From Halioglobus sp. (GTDB lineage Bacteria; Pseudomonadota; Gammaproteobacteria; Pseudomonadales; Halieaceae): DNA of 64,000 nucleotides. The stretch lies in contig PABK01000012.1 of NCBI GenBank assembly GCA_002699145.1, forward strand, positions 36,094-100,093, read 5' to 3'. Below, one piece after another: positions 17,576-26,300 of this stretch (position 1 is the first letter of the stretch; the number at the start of each line of letters is the position of its first letter). Below the pieces are notes generated by a model that was not told the DNA's origin, searched no databases, and worked only from the letters and a program-made list of their open reading frames with translations. Both the position numbers and the translations under genes were made by a program.

Positions 17576-18334
17576 ATGTCCAAACCCTTCAACACCAGCA
17601 TCGACGACAACGGCATCGCCGAGATGATCCTGGACCATCCCCCCGTCAATGCCTTCGACAGTGCCGGCTGGTTCGCCATCGCCGCCGAGATCGACGCCCT
17701 GGGCGCCGATGACGCGGTGCGTGTCATTGTCATCGGCGCCGCGGGCAAGGGTTTCTGCGCCGGCGTGGATATCAAGGAACTGGCGGCCGAGCCGACGAAG
17801 ATCGTCGACGTCAACAAGGGCAACTACGAAACCTTCCGCGCCATTCACCGCAATCCCAAGCCGGTGATCGTCGCCCTGCACAGCTTCGTGCTGGGCGGGG
17901 GGATCGGCATGGCCGGGGCGGCGGACATCCTGGTGTGCTCGGACTGCGCGCGCTTCGGCGTACCGGAGATCGATCGCGGCGCCATGGGCGGCGGCGCTCA
18001 CCTGCAGCGCATGTTCCCGGTACAGAAGGTGCGCTACATGTACTTCACCGGCGAGTTCATCGATGCGGCGGAGGCCTACCGCCTGGGCGCCGTGGAGCGC
18101 GTGGTGCCGCTGGACGAACTGCTGCCCACGGCGCGGGATATCGCGGCGAAAATCGCGGCGAAATCGCCGGCCATGGTGAAGCTGGCCAAGGAGGCGCTGA
18201 CCGGCATCGAGGACGGCAACCTCGAAGACAAGTACCGCTGGGAGCAGGGCTTCACCCTGGAAGCCTACACCATGGGGGATTCCCAGGAGTCCCGCGACGC
18301 ATTCGTGCAAAAGCGCGACGCCAAATTCGACTGA
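17576..18334 (+). CDS. echA20: Crotonase-type ring D hydrolase, EchA20-like
   Basis: A 252-residue crotonase-fold enzyme. PPVNAF at 22-27, GFCAGVDIKE at 59-68, FVLGGGIG and FGVPEIDRGAMGGGAHL give a pattern close to EchA20, which hydrolytically opens ring D in the HIP pathway before IpdAB opens ring C. Crotonases of this branch act on beta-diketone-like substrates rather than hydrating double bonds. It follows ipdC after one base, so it is co-transcribed and probably coupled. A generic enoyl-CoA hydratase role cannot be excluded from sequence alone. Confidence 0.88.
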   Translation: MSKPFNTSIDDNGIAEMILDHPPVNAFDSAGWFAIAAEIDALGADDAVRVIVIGAAGKGFCAGVDIKELAAEPTKIVDVNKGNYETFRAIHRNPKPVIVALHSFVLGGGIGMAGAADILVCSDCARFGVPEIDRGAMGGGAHLQRMFPVQKVRYMYFTGEFIDAAEAYRLGAVERVVPLDELLPTARDIAAKIAAKSPAMVKLAKEALTGIEDGNLEDKYRWEQGFTLEAYTMGDSQESRDAFVQKRDAKFD

Positions 18335-18383
18335 AGCTTGCCGTGTTGCCCGCACTGGCGGGGCGGCGGATTGAGAGACCGGG

Positions 18384-19547
18384 ATGGATCTAGCATACAC
18401 CGAGGAACAAAATGCCTTCCGCGAGGAAGTGCGTACCTGGCTGGCGGCCAACGTGCCCGCCGAACCACTGCAGACCTTTGACACCGAGGAGGGCTTCGCC
18501 CAGCACCGCGCCTGGGAAGCGAAGCTCAACGAGGGGCGCTGGGGCATGGTGACCTGGCCCGAGGAACTGGGCGGGCGCGCCTGCGATCTCATCCAGTGGC
18601 TGATCTTCGAGGAGGAGTACTACCGCGCGCGGGCGCCGCTGCGCGTGAACCAGAACGGTATCTTCCTGCTCGGGCCGACGCTGATGGAGTACGGCAGCGA
18701 GGAGCAGAAGGCGCGCATCCTGCCGAAGATGGCCACCGGCGAGGAGGTCTGGGCGCAGGGCTGGTCCGAACCCAACGCGGGCTCGGACATGGCGGCGATA
18801 CGCTCCACCGCCAGGCTGGAGGGCGACCGTTACGTGATCAACGGCCAGAAGACCTGGTCGACGCGCGCGGTCTGGGCCGACTGGTGCTTCGGCATGTTCC
18901 GCACCGACCCCGAGTCGGAGCGTCACCGCGGCCTCACTTTCATCCTCGTGCCGCTGGACAGCCCGGGCATTACCGTGCGCCCGATACCCCAGCTGGACGG
19001 CCTGCCGGGCTTCGCCGAGATCTTTTTCGACAACGTCGAGGTGTCCGTGGACAACCGCCTCGGGGACGAGGGCGCCGGGTGGAAAGTCGCCATGGCCACT
19101 GCCGGTTTCGAACGCGGCCTGATGCTGCGCTCGCCGGCGCGTTTCCAGGAGACCGCGCGGCGCCTGGTGCAGCTCTACCGCGACAACCGCGAGTCCGCGG
19201 ACCGCGACCCGGCGATCAGGGACGCGGTGATGCGCGCCTACCTGGATGCGGAGAGTTACTGCCTGACCACCTACCAGACCGCCTGTCGCCTGAACAAGGG
19301 CGGCAAGATCGGCGCCGAGTCCTCCACCAACAAGATCTTCTGGTCGGAACTGGACCAGGCCATGCACGCCACGGCGATGAGCATCCTCGGCGCGCGCGCG
19401 GAGTTGTTGCCGCACGCGCCCGACGCCGCGGGTGTCGGCAGCTGGCTGGACGGCTGGCTGTTCGCGCAGTCCGGTCCGATCTACGCCGGCACCAACGAAG
19501 TACAGCGCAATATTATTGCGGAACGCATGCTCGGCATGCCCCGCTGA
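18384..19547 (+). CDS. fadE30: Acyl-CoA dehydrogenase, FadE30/ScdC-like large subunit
   Basis: A 387-residue FAD-dependent dehydrogenase. EEGFAQHRAWEAKL near residue 35, WAQGWSEPNAGSD, SLRSPARF-like LMLRSPARFQETA and the C-terminal NEVQRNIIAERMLG are all close to FadE30, which desaturates HIP-CoA in the first beta-oxidation step. It is followed by a smaller, more divergent dehydrogenase gene 13 bases later, consistent with the two-subunit ScdC1C2 arrangement described in Comamonas. Cytosolic; electrons would pass to ETF, not seen in this window. Confidence 0.9.
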   Translation: MDLAYTEEQNAFREEVRTWLAANVPAEPLQTFDTEEGFAQHRAWEAKLNEGRWGMVTWPEELGGRACDLIQWLIFEEEYYRARAPLRVNQNGIFLLGPTLMEYGSEEQKARILPKMATGEEVWAQGWSEPNAGSDMAAIRSTARLEGDRYVINGQKTWSTRAVWADWCFGMFRTDPESERHRGLTFILVPLDSPGITVRPIPQLDGLPGFAEIFFDNVEVSVDNRLGDEGAGWKVAMATAGFERGLMLRSPARFQETARRLVQLYRDNRESADRDPAIRDAVMRAYLDAESYCLTTYQTACRLNKGGKIGAESSTNKIFWSELDQAMHATAMSILGARAELLPHAPDAAGVGSWLDGWLFAQSGPIYAGTNEVQRNIIAERMLGMPR

Positions 19548-19560
19548 TGGAGACCTGACC

Positions 19561-20604
19561 GTGGATTTCACCTTTACAGAAGATCAATTGCTGTTCCAGG
19601 AATCGGTACGCGATTTCCTGCGCAACGAGGTGACGCCAGAGCGTATCCGCGCGAGCTGGGAAAGCGACAGCGGGCGCGAGGACGCCCTGTGGGCGCAGCT
19701 GGCGGAGCTCGGGCTGACCGGCATGACCGTACCGGAAAGCAGCGGCGGTCTGGGTATGTCGGCACTGGATTTCGTCCTGCTCGCCCAGGAGTGCGGCTAC
19801 GTGGCGCTGCCCGAGCCGCTGGTGCACACCGCCCTGGTGGCGGTGCCGGCGCTGTGCGATATCGGTGGCGAACTCGCTGAACAGTGGTTGCCGCGCGTGG
19901 CCGCCGGGGAGGCGAAAGTGGTCGTCGGCCTGGAGCAGAATATGCTGGTCGAGGACGCCCACGTGGCGGACCTGCTGTTGTTGCAGCGCGGCGCTGCGCT
20001 GCTCGCGGCGACCCCGGACCAGGTCAGCTTGCGCCACAACGAGTCCGTCGATCCCTCGCGCAAGCTCTACGCCGTGGACATCGACGCCGCGGCCGCGCCG
20101 GTAGTGGAAGGTGAGCAGGCGCAGCGCATTGTCGCGCGCGCCCTGGACCACGGCGCCCTGGGTAGCGCGGCGCAGGCGCTGGGCCTGGCCCAGCGCATGG
20201 TCGACATGTCCGTGCAGTACACGGCGGAGCGCCAGCAGTTCGGCGTGCCCATCGGCAGTTTCCAGGCGGTCAAGCACCACATGGCCAACATCGCCGTGCG
20301 CCTGGAATACGCCAGGGCTCCTGTGCACCGGGCGGCCTACGCCATCGCGCACGAGCGCGCAAATGCCGCGCTCGCGGTGTCGCACGCCAAGCTGGCGGCC
20401 TGCGAGGCGGCAAACCTTGCGGCGAAGAACTGCATCCAGGTACACGGCGCCATGGGCTACACCTGGGAGGTGGACCTGCACATTTTCATGAAGAAAGCCT
20501 GGGCGCTGGCCAATACCTGGGGCGATGCGGGCTATCACAAGGCGCGCGTGGGCGAGCGCATTTTCGCCGACGGCGCGGTCCTGGGCGCGGGCGCGACATT
20601 CTAG
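19561..20604 (+). CDS. Acyl-CoA dehydrogenase, small/partner subunit
   Basis: A 347-residue acyl-CoA dehydrogenase beginning with GTG (VDFTFTEDQLLFQES). It has the N-terminal helical domain and the C-terminal ERQQFGVPIGSFQAVKHHMA and QVHGAMGYTWE segments. The middle beta-domain is short and lacks the clear YSEPxAGSD motif of its neighbour. Such divergent partners form alpha2-beta2 enzymes in steroid catabolism. It is proposed to pair with the FadE30-like protein just upstream, from adjacency and size. Confidence 0.85.
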   Translation: MDFTFTEDQLLFQESVRDFLRNEVTPERIRASWESDSGREDALWAQLAELGLTGMTVPESSGGLGMSALDFVLLAQECGYVALPEPLVHTALVAVPALCDIGGELAEQWLPRVAAGEAKVVVGLEQNMLVEDAHVADLLLLQRGAALLAATPDQVSLRHNESVDPSRKLYAVDIDAAAAPVVEGEQAQRIVARALDHGALGSAAQALGLAQRMVDMSVQYTAERQQFGVPIGSFQAVKHHMANIAVRLEYARAPVHRAAYAIAHERANAALAVSHAKLAACEAANLAAKNCIQVHGAMGYTWEVDLHIFMKKAWALANTWGDAGYHKARVGERIFADGAVLGAGATF

Positions 20605-20700
20605 TGCCGGTGTCGCCGCCGTGGCGGTGATGCGCCGGGCTGTGATTTTCAAGTGGGCGCCTGCACGCACAGGCGCGACAGACCAAGAAGAGGAAGCAAG

Positions 20701-21849
20701 ATGGCTCAAGCATATATTGTAGACGCGGTGCGTTCGCCGACCGGCAGGCGCAAGGGCGGCCTGGCCGACGTGCACGGCGCCGACCTTGGCGGACACGTGC
20801 TGAAAACGCTGGTGGAGCGCAACGCGATTCCCGACGACGAGTACGACGACGTGATGTTCGGCTGCGTCGATACCATCGGCCCCCTGGCGGGCGATATCGC
20901 CCGCACCTGCTGGCTGGCGGCGGGCCTGTCTGACGTCGTGCCGGGCACCACCATCGACCGCCAGTGCGGCTCTTCGCAGCAGGCGGTGCACTTCGCGGCG
21001 CAGGCCATCATGGCCGGCGTCAACGACGTGGTCATCGCCGGCGGCGTACAGACCATGACGCAGATTCCCATCTCCTCGGCGATGATCGCTGCGCAGCCCA
21101 TGGGCTTTCCCGACCCGTTTTCCGGCAGCCAGGGCTGGGTCGCGCGCTACGGCGCCACGCCGCCGTCGCAGTTCGCCTCGGCGCAGATGATCGCCGACAA
21201 GTGGGAACTGTCACGCGAGCAGATGGAGGCGTTCGCCCTGCAGTCGCACACGCGCGCGCTCGCCGCCATCGAGGAGGGCCGTTTCGACCGCGAGATCGCG
21301 CCGCTCAACGGCGTGGAGATGGACGAGACCCCGCGCAACACCTCCATGCAGGCGATGGCCGACCTCGACCCGCTCGCCGAGGGCGGCACCATCACCGCGG
21401 CCGTGTCCAGCCAGACCTGCGACGGCGCCTCGGCCATGCTTATCGTTTCCGAGGACGCGCTCAAGCGCTATGACCTGACGCCGCGCGCACGCATCGTGCA
21501 CATGAGCGTGCGCGCCGCCGACCCGATCTGGATGCTCACGGCGCCGATCCCCGCTACCGAGTACGCAATGAAGAAGTCCGGCATGAAGTTGCAGGACATC
21601 GACCTGGTGGAAATCAACGAGGCCTTCGCCTCGGTGCCCATGGCGTGGCTGGCGGAAACCGGCTACCCGGTCGAGCAGACCAACGTCAATGGCGGCGCCA
21701 TCGCCCTGGGCCATCCCCTGGGGGCGACCGGCACCAAGCTGATGACCACCCTGTTGCACGAACTGGAACGCAGCGGCGGCAAGTACGGCCTGCAGACCAT
21801 GTGCGAGGGCGGCGGGCAGGCCAACGTAACCATCATCGAGCGCCTCTAA
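20701..21849 (+). CDS. fadA6: Thiolase, FadA6-like
   Basis: A 382-residue thiolase with acyl-acceptor Cys at 89 in [11 protein letters not shown], the His in GHPLGATG and the second Cys in [28 protein letters not shown] and QIPISSAMI match FadA6, the thiolase of the last C/D-ring steps, better than FadA5 or general acetyl-CoA acetyltransferases. The ATG at 20701 is preceded by an AGAGGAAG ribosome site; upstream in-frame codons lack one. The 96-base gap before it leaves room for an internal promoter. Confidence 0.9.
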   Translation: MAQAYIVDAVRSPTGRRKGGLADVHGADLGGHVLKTLVERNAIPDDEYDDVMFGCVDTIGPLAGDIARTCWLAAGLSDVVPGTTIDRQCGSSQQAVHFAAQAIMAGVNDVVIAGGVQTMTQIPISSAMIAAQPMGFPDPFSGSQGWVARYGATPPSQFASAQMIADKWELSREQMEAFALQSHTRALAAIEEGRFDREIAPLNGVEMDETPRNTSMQAMADLDPLAEGGTITAAVSSQTCDGASAMLIVSEDALKRYDLTPRARIVHMSVRAADPIWMLTAPIPATEYAMKKSGMKLQDIDLVEINEAFASVPMAWLAETGYPVEQTNVNGGAIALGHPLGATGTKLMTTLLHELERSGGKYGLQTMCEGGGQANVTIIERL

Positions 21850-21893
21850 ACGGGCGGCGACAGAACAGAACCCAAACCAGAGGCAGGAACAAC

Positions 21894-22781
21894 ATGAGCG
21901 GAATACTCGAAGGACGCACAGCAATCATCACCGGCGCCGGCGGCGGCCTCGGCGCGGCCCATGCGCGTGTTTTCGCCAGCGAGGGCTGTGCGGTTATCGT
22001 CAACGACATCAATAGCGATGCCGCCCAGGTGGTGGTGGACGAGATCACGGCGGCCGGCGGCAAGGCGCAGGTGAACAGCTCCGATATCACCAACTACGAC
22101 GATAGCCTCAACGCGGTGAAGCAGGCCATCGACAGTTTCGGCGGCCTGCACATCGTGCTCAACAACGCCGGCATCAACCGCGACCGCATGTTCGCCTCCA
22201 TGACCGAGCAGGAGTGGGACGCGATCATGGCGGTGCACCTCAAGGGCCATTTCTGCATTGCTTCTCACGCCGTGCACTACTGGCGGGGACAGTCCAAGGA
22301 GGGCGCCGCGGTCGATGCGCGCATCATCAACACCACGTCCGGCGCCGGGCTGCAGGGTTCCATAGGCCAGTCGAACTACGCGGCGGCCAAGGCCGGTATC
22401 GCCGCGCTGACCCTGAACCAGGCGGCAGAACTGGGCCGTTACGGCATCACCGCCAACGCGGTGGCGCCGTCCGCGCGCACCGGCATGACCTCGGCCGTGC
22501 CGGAAATGGCCGAGCGCATGAAGAAGCCCGAGGACGGCAGCTTCGATCACTTCGCCCCGGAAAACGTGTCCAACCTGCTGGCCTGGCTGGCCTCGCCCGC
22601 CGCGGCGCATGTCAGCGGGCGGGTGTTCGAGGCCGAGGGCGGGCGCATCTGTATCTGCGACGGCTGGCGCACCACCGATGGCGTGGACCGCGGCGCCGCC
22701 TGGGCGCCGGCGGAAATTGGCGAGGCGATGGCCGAGCTGCTGGCGAAAGAGGTCCCGGCACAGAAAGTCTGGGGAACCTGA
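21894..22781 (+). CDS. SDR-family dehydrogenase of the steroid block
   Basis: A 295-residue short-chain dehydrogenase: cofactor loop TGAGGGLG at 13-20, NNAG, catalytic Ser in TTSGAG and Y-x3-K in SNYAAAKAG. It has a long C-terminal extension (CDGWRTTDGVDRG and beyond) seen in the 3-hydroxyacyl-CoA-type SDRs of sterol clusters such as Rv3548c. Likely role: oxidation of a 3-hydroxyacyl-CoA intermediate, since no classical FadB is present. An AGGCAGGA ribosome site lies upstream. Exact substrate not determined. Confidence 0.85.
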   Translation: MSGILEGRTAIITGAGGGLGAAHARVFASEGCAVIVNDINSDAAQVVVDEITAAGGKAQVNSSDITNYDDSLNAVKQAIDSFGGLHIVLNNAGINRDRMFASMTEQEWDAIMAVHLKGHFCIASHAVHYWRGQSKEGAAVDARIINTTSGAGLQGSIGQSNYAAAKAGIAALTLNQAAELGRYGITANAVAPSARTGMTSAVPEMAERMKKPEDGSFDHFAPENVSNLLAWLASPAAAHVSGRVFEAEGGRICICDGWRTTDGVDRGAAWAPAEIGEAMAELLAKEVPAQKVWGT

Positions 22782-22832
22782 TCAACCACCGCCGTTCCCG
22801 CGCAGCGGCTGCGGCACAGGGGCACAGTCACC

Positions 22833-24023
22833 ATGGAATTTGCGTTCACACAAGAGCAGGAAATGATCCGCGACACCGCGGCCGCGTTCCTGGCCGAGGT
22901 ATCGGGCAGCGAGGACGTGCGCGCGGCGATGGCGACAGAACTGGGCTATGACCCGGAACTGTGGCAGCGCATCTGCACGCAGATGTACTGGCAGGCCATT
23001 CATATCCCCGAGGACTGCGGCGGTATGGGGCTGGGCTACGTCGAGGTCGCCGCCACGATGGAACAGATGGGCCGCCACCTGCTGTGTTCGCCCTTCCTGG
23101 CCACCGTGTGCATGGCGGCCAACGCGTTGTTGCTGGCCGGTTCGGACGAGCAGAAAACGCAGTGGCTGGGCGCGCTCTGTGAGGGGCGGCTCACCGCGAC
23201 CCTGGCCTGCAACGGCGGCGTCAGCGACTGGGGCGCCGACGCGGTACGCGCCACCTGGCGGCGTGATGGCGATGGCTTTGTCCTGGATGGCGAGTACCGC
23301 TACGTCATCGACGGCCACAGCGCCGACCTGCTGGTGGTGGCGGCGCGTGAGGCCGGCAGCGCCGGCGGGCAGGGTATCGCCCTGTTTCTGCTGCCGGCCG
23401 ACAGCCCCGGCGTCAGCCGCCAGTGGCTGCCGACCATGGACCAGGCGCGCAAGCAGGCGCGGGTTCAGCTCGACGGCGTCGCCGTCGATAGCGGCGCGGC
23501 GCTGGGCACCCCGGGCGAGGGTTGGCCGCTGTTGTCCCGGGTGCTCGACCTGGCCGCGATCGCCCTGGCGGCGGAGCAGGTCGGCGGCAGCCAGCGGCTG
23601 CTGGACATGACCGTGGAATACACCGCCGAGCGCGTGCAGTTCAACCGCAGCATCGCCAGCTTCCAGGCGGTCAAGCACAAGGCCGCGGACATGATGCTGC
23701 AGGTGGAGGTGGCGCGCTCCGCCGTCTACTACGCCGCCTGTGTCGCCCAGGAGGCGCTGGAGGGCGGCCCATTGGGCGCCGAACTGGCCGAGGCGGCCAG
23801 CGTCGCCAAGTCCTATTGCTCGGATGCCTACTTCGCCGTCGCCGGTGATGCGCTGCAGTTGTTCGGCGGCGTGGGTTTTACCTGGGAGTACGATGTGCAC
23901 CTGTATTTCAAGCGCGCCAAGTCCTCGGAGCACCTGCTCGGCAACGGCGCCTGGCACCGCGAACGGCTCGCCGCGCTGTTGCTGGATGACGCGGTGCGCG
24001 CCGACAGCGGGGAGGCCGCCTGA
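22833..24023 (+). CDS. Acyl-CoA dehydrogenase, second pair, partner subunit
   Basis: A 396-residue acyl-CoA dehydrogenase. N-terminal EFAFTQEQEMIRDTAAAF, then a divergent central domain without the usual SEPxAGSD motif, and C-terminal ERVQFNRSIASFQAVKHKAAD with LFGGVGFTWEYDVHLYFKRAK. Its stop overlaps the start of the next dehydrogenase (TGATG), so the two are almost certainly co-produced as a heteromer. By analogy with FadE31/32/33 or ScdM1M2 it should act on ring-opened CoA esters late in the pathway. Confidence 0.85.
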   Translation: MEFAFTQEQEMIRDTAAAFLAEVSGSEDVRAAMATELGYDPELWQRICTQMYWQAIHIPEDCGGMGLGYVEVAATMEQMGRHLLCSPFLATVCMAANALLLAGSDEQKTQWLGALCEGRLTATLACNGGVSDWGADAVRATWRRDGDGFVLDGEYRYVIDGHSADLLVVAAREAGSAGGQGIALFLLPADSPGVSRQWLPTMDQARKQARVQLDGVAVDSGAALGTPGEGWPLLSRVLDLAAIALAAEQVGGSQRLLDMTVEYTAERVQFNRSIASFQAVKHKAADMMLQVEVARSAVYYAACVAQEALEGGPLGAELAEAASVAKSYCSDAYFAVAGDALQLFGGVGFTWEYDVHLYFKRAKSSEHLLGNGAWHRERLAALLLDDAVRADSGEAA

Positions 24024-25222
24024 TGAAAGTGAGTTTCAGCGAAGAGGACGAGCACTTCCGCACAGAGATCGCCGGCTGGCTGCAGGACAACCTGCGCGGC
24101 GAGTTCGAGAAACTGCGGTACCGCGGCGGTCCCGGCGACGAGCACATGTACCCGCAGGAGCGCCAGGCCTGGGAGCAGCGCCTGGCCGAGGGCGGCTGGA
24201 CCTGTGTCGGCTGGCCGCAGGAGTACGGCGGCCGCGCCTGTTCCATCGAGCAGCAGGTCATCTTTTTCGAGGAGTACGCCCGCGCGGGCGCCCCGGGCCG
24301 TGTCGGACACATCGGCGAGGGCCTGGCCGGACCGACCATCATCGCCTTCGGCAGCGACGAGCAGAAAGCCAAATACCTGCCGGGTATCGTCGCCGGCACG
24401 CAGTTGTGGTGCCAGGGCTATTCGGAACCTGGCGCCGGCTCCGACCTCGCCAACGTGAAGACCCGGGCGCGCTTCGACGAGGCCCGTGGCAAGTGGATCA
24501 TTAGCGGACAGAAAGTGTGGACCTCCCTGGCCCACGAGTCCGACTACTGTTTCCTGATCGCGCGCACCGACCCCGATTCGGTGGCGCACAAGGGCCTCGG
24601 TTTCTTCCTGGTGGCGATGGACCAGCCCGGCGTCGAGGTGCGGCCCATCGTGCAGATCACCGGCACCTCCGAATTCAACGAGGTGTTTTTCGACGAGGCC
24701 GAGTGCGACGCGGCGGATATCGTCGGTGCGCCCGGCGACGGCTGGAAGGTGGCCATGGGCCTGCTCGGCTTCGAGCGCGGCGTGTCCACCCTCGGCCAGC
24801 AGATGCAGTTCCAGAACGAACTGGACCAGGTGGTGGCGCTTGCGCGGGAGAATGGCGCGGCCGCGGACCCGGTTATCCGCCAGCGCATCGCGAAAGCCCA
24901 TGCCGAGCTGAAAATCATGCGTTACAACGCGATGCGCATGCTCTCCGGGCAGAGTGGCGGCGACGGTTCGCTGCAGAAAGAGGCGCTCATTTACAAGCTC
25001 TACTGGGCTAGCTGGCACCGCAGCCTGGGTGAGCTGGCCATGGACGTGATGGGCCCGGAGTGCGAAATCCTGCCGGCTGCGCCCTACGAACTGAGCCGGC
25101 TGCAGGCCATGTACCTGTTCGTGCGCGCCGACACCATCTACGGCGGCACCAACCAGATTCAGCGCAATATCATCGCCGAGCGCGGGCTGGGTATGCCCAA
25201 GGAACCGCGCGGCAACGCATAG
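24023..25222 (+). CDS. Acyl-CoA dehydrogenase, second pair, FadE31-like
   Basis: A 399-residue dehydrogenase starting within the stop of the preceding gene. It keeps all canonical features: CQGYSEPGAGSDLA for FAD and substrate contacts, ISGQKVWTS, and the C-terminal GGTNQIQRNIIAERGLG. It is likely the large subunit of the second heteromeric dehydrogenase and resembles FadE31-type proteins. It ends 12 bases before the ipdF-like gene. Confidence 0.88.
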   Translation: MKVSFSEEDEHFRTEIAGWLQDNLRGEFEKLRYRGGPGDEHMYPQERQAWEQRLAEGGWTCVGWPQEYGGRACSIEQQVIFFEEYARAGAPGRVGHIGEGLAGPTIIAFGSDEQKAKYLPGIVAGTQLWCQGYSEPGAGSDLANVKTRARFDEARGKWIISGQKVWTSLAHESDYCFLIARTDPDSVAHKGLGFFLVAMDQPGVEVRPIVQITGTSEFNEVFFDEAECDAADIVGAPGDGWKVAMGLLGFERGVSTLGQQMQFQNELDQVVALARENGAAADPVIRQRIAKAHAELKIMRYNAMRMLSGQSGGDGSLQKEALIYKLYWASWHRSLGELAMDVMGPECEILPAAPYELSRLQAMYLFVRADTIYGGTNQIQRNIIAERGLGMPKEPRGNA

Positions 25223-25234
25223 GGAGTGCAGACA

Positions 25235-26026
25235 GTGACATTGAAGAACCCCGAATATGTACCCGGCCACGGGCTGATCAAGGGCAAGTCCGTGCTGGTG
25301 ACCGCCGCCGCGGGCGCGGGCATCGGCTTCTCCGCCGCGACCAGGGCCGTGGAGGAGGGCGCCAGGGGCATCGTCATCAGCGACATCCACGCGGGGCGCC
25401 TGGAGGCTTCCGTCGACAGGCTGAAAGAGGAAACCGGACTGGAACAGGTCTACGGCAAGGTCGGCAACGTCGCCGTCGAGGACGATGTGCGCGCGCTGGT
25501 CGACTACGCCGAGGAGGTGCTGGACGGCACCGACATCCTCATCAACAACGCCGGCCTGGGCACCTCGAAACTGCTGGTGGACATGGACGACGAGGAGTGG
25601 CACAAGGTCATAGACGTCACCCTCAACGGCACCATGCGCATGACCCGCTACATGATGCGCGTGATGAAGGAACGCGCGCGCGGCGGCGTGATCGTCAACA
25701 ACGCCTCGGTACTGGGCTGGCGTGCGCAAAAGGAGCAGAGCCACTACGCCGCCGCCAAGGCCGGGGTCATGGCCCTGACCCGCTGTGCGGCGCTGGAGGC
25801 GGCGGACTTCGACGTGCGTATCAACGCGGTGTCGCCCTCCATCGTGCTGCACCCGATGCTGCGCAAGTCCGCCTCGCAGGAATTGCTGGAGGAGCTGGAG
25901 TCGAAAGAGGCCTACGGCCGCGCCGCCGAAGCCTGGGAAGTCGCCAACGTGATGATGTTCCTGGCCTCGGATTACTCCAGCTACATGACGGGCGAGATCG
26001 TGTCGGTGTCGAGCCAGCGAGGATGA
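25235..26026 (+). CDS. ipdF: SDR dehydrogenase, IpdF-like
   Basis: A 263-residue short-chain dehydrogenase. GHGLIKGKSVLVTAAAGAGI carries the cofactor loop, and NNASVLGWRAQ with SHYAAAKAGVMALTRC supplies Ser, Tyr and Lys. These segments and the C-terminal SDYSSYMTGEIVSVSSQR match IpdF, which oxidises the C5 hydroxyl of 5-OH-HIP-CoA. The GTG at 25235 has AGGGA nine bases upstream; an in-frame GTG at 25226 is closer to the preceding stop and lacks one. Last gene before the palindromic element. Confidence 0.88.
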   Translation: MTLKNPEYVPGHGLIKGKSVLVTAAAGAGIGFSAATRAVEEGARGIVISDIHAGRLEASVDRLKEETGLEQVYGKVGNVAVEDDVRALVDYAEEVLDGTDILINNAGLGTSKLLVDMDDEEWHKVIDVTLNGTMRMTRYMMRVMKERARGGVIVNNASVLGWRAQKEQSHYAAAKAGVMALTRCAALEAADFDVRINAVSPSIVLHPMLRKSASQELLEELESKEAYGRAAEAWEVANVMMFLASDYSSYMTGEIVSVSSQRG

Positions 26027-26048
26027 GCATTGCTGCCAGCGCCAGGGC

Positions 26049-26240
26049 GGGAGCCGGCTGGTCAAGGGGTGCCGAAACGGCCCCTGCTCCGCCGGTCGCG
26101 CCGGGCTGCTGCGCAACTCGACCGTTTTTCGCTGCGCGAAAAACCGGGACTCGGACAGTGCTCGCAGAAAGCTCCCGTCGCGACCGGCTGCGCAAAGCGG
26201 GGGCCTGATTGTTTCGGCACCCCTTGACCAGCCGGCTCCC
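26049..26240. repeat. 192-bp palindromic element with perfect 30-bp inverted ends
   Basis: Arms at 26049-26078 and 26211-26240 are exact reverse complements over 30 bases (starting GGGAGCCGGCTGGTC). Further pairing continues inward: 26079-26087 with 26197-26205 (one G-T), 26091-26100 with 26179-26188 (perfect) and a central hairpin GTTTTTCGC/GCGAAAAAC at 26124-26144. No transposase is encoded. It could be a MITE-like or REP-like element, or a large RNA hairpin separating ipdF from the thiolase gene. No clear target-site duplication is visible. Confidence 0.85.
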
Positions 26241-26300
26241 TCAGGCCGTGAACGTCGCAAGAATTTAACCCAACGAATCAGTATCCGCAGGAGAAACAAC

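Noticed and set aside
26049..26240. Insertion sequence remnant
   Set aside because: There is no transposase fragment in any frame and no clear target-site duplication, so only a non-autonomous or REP-like element is supportable.
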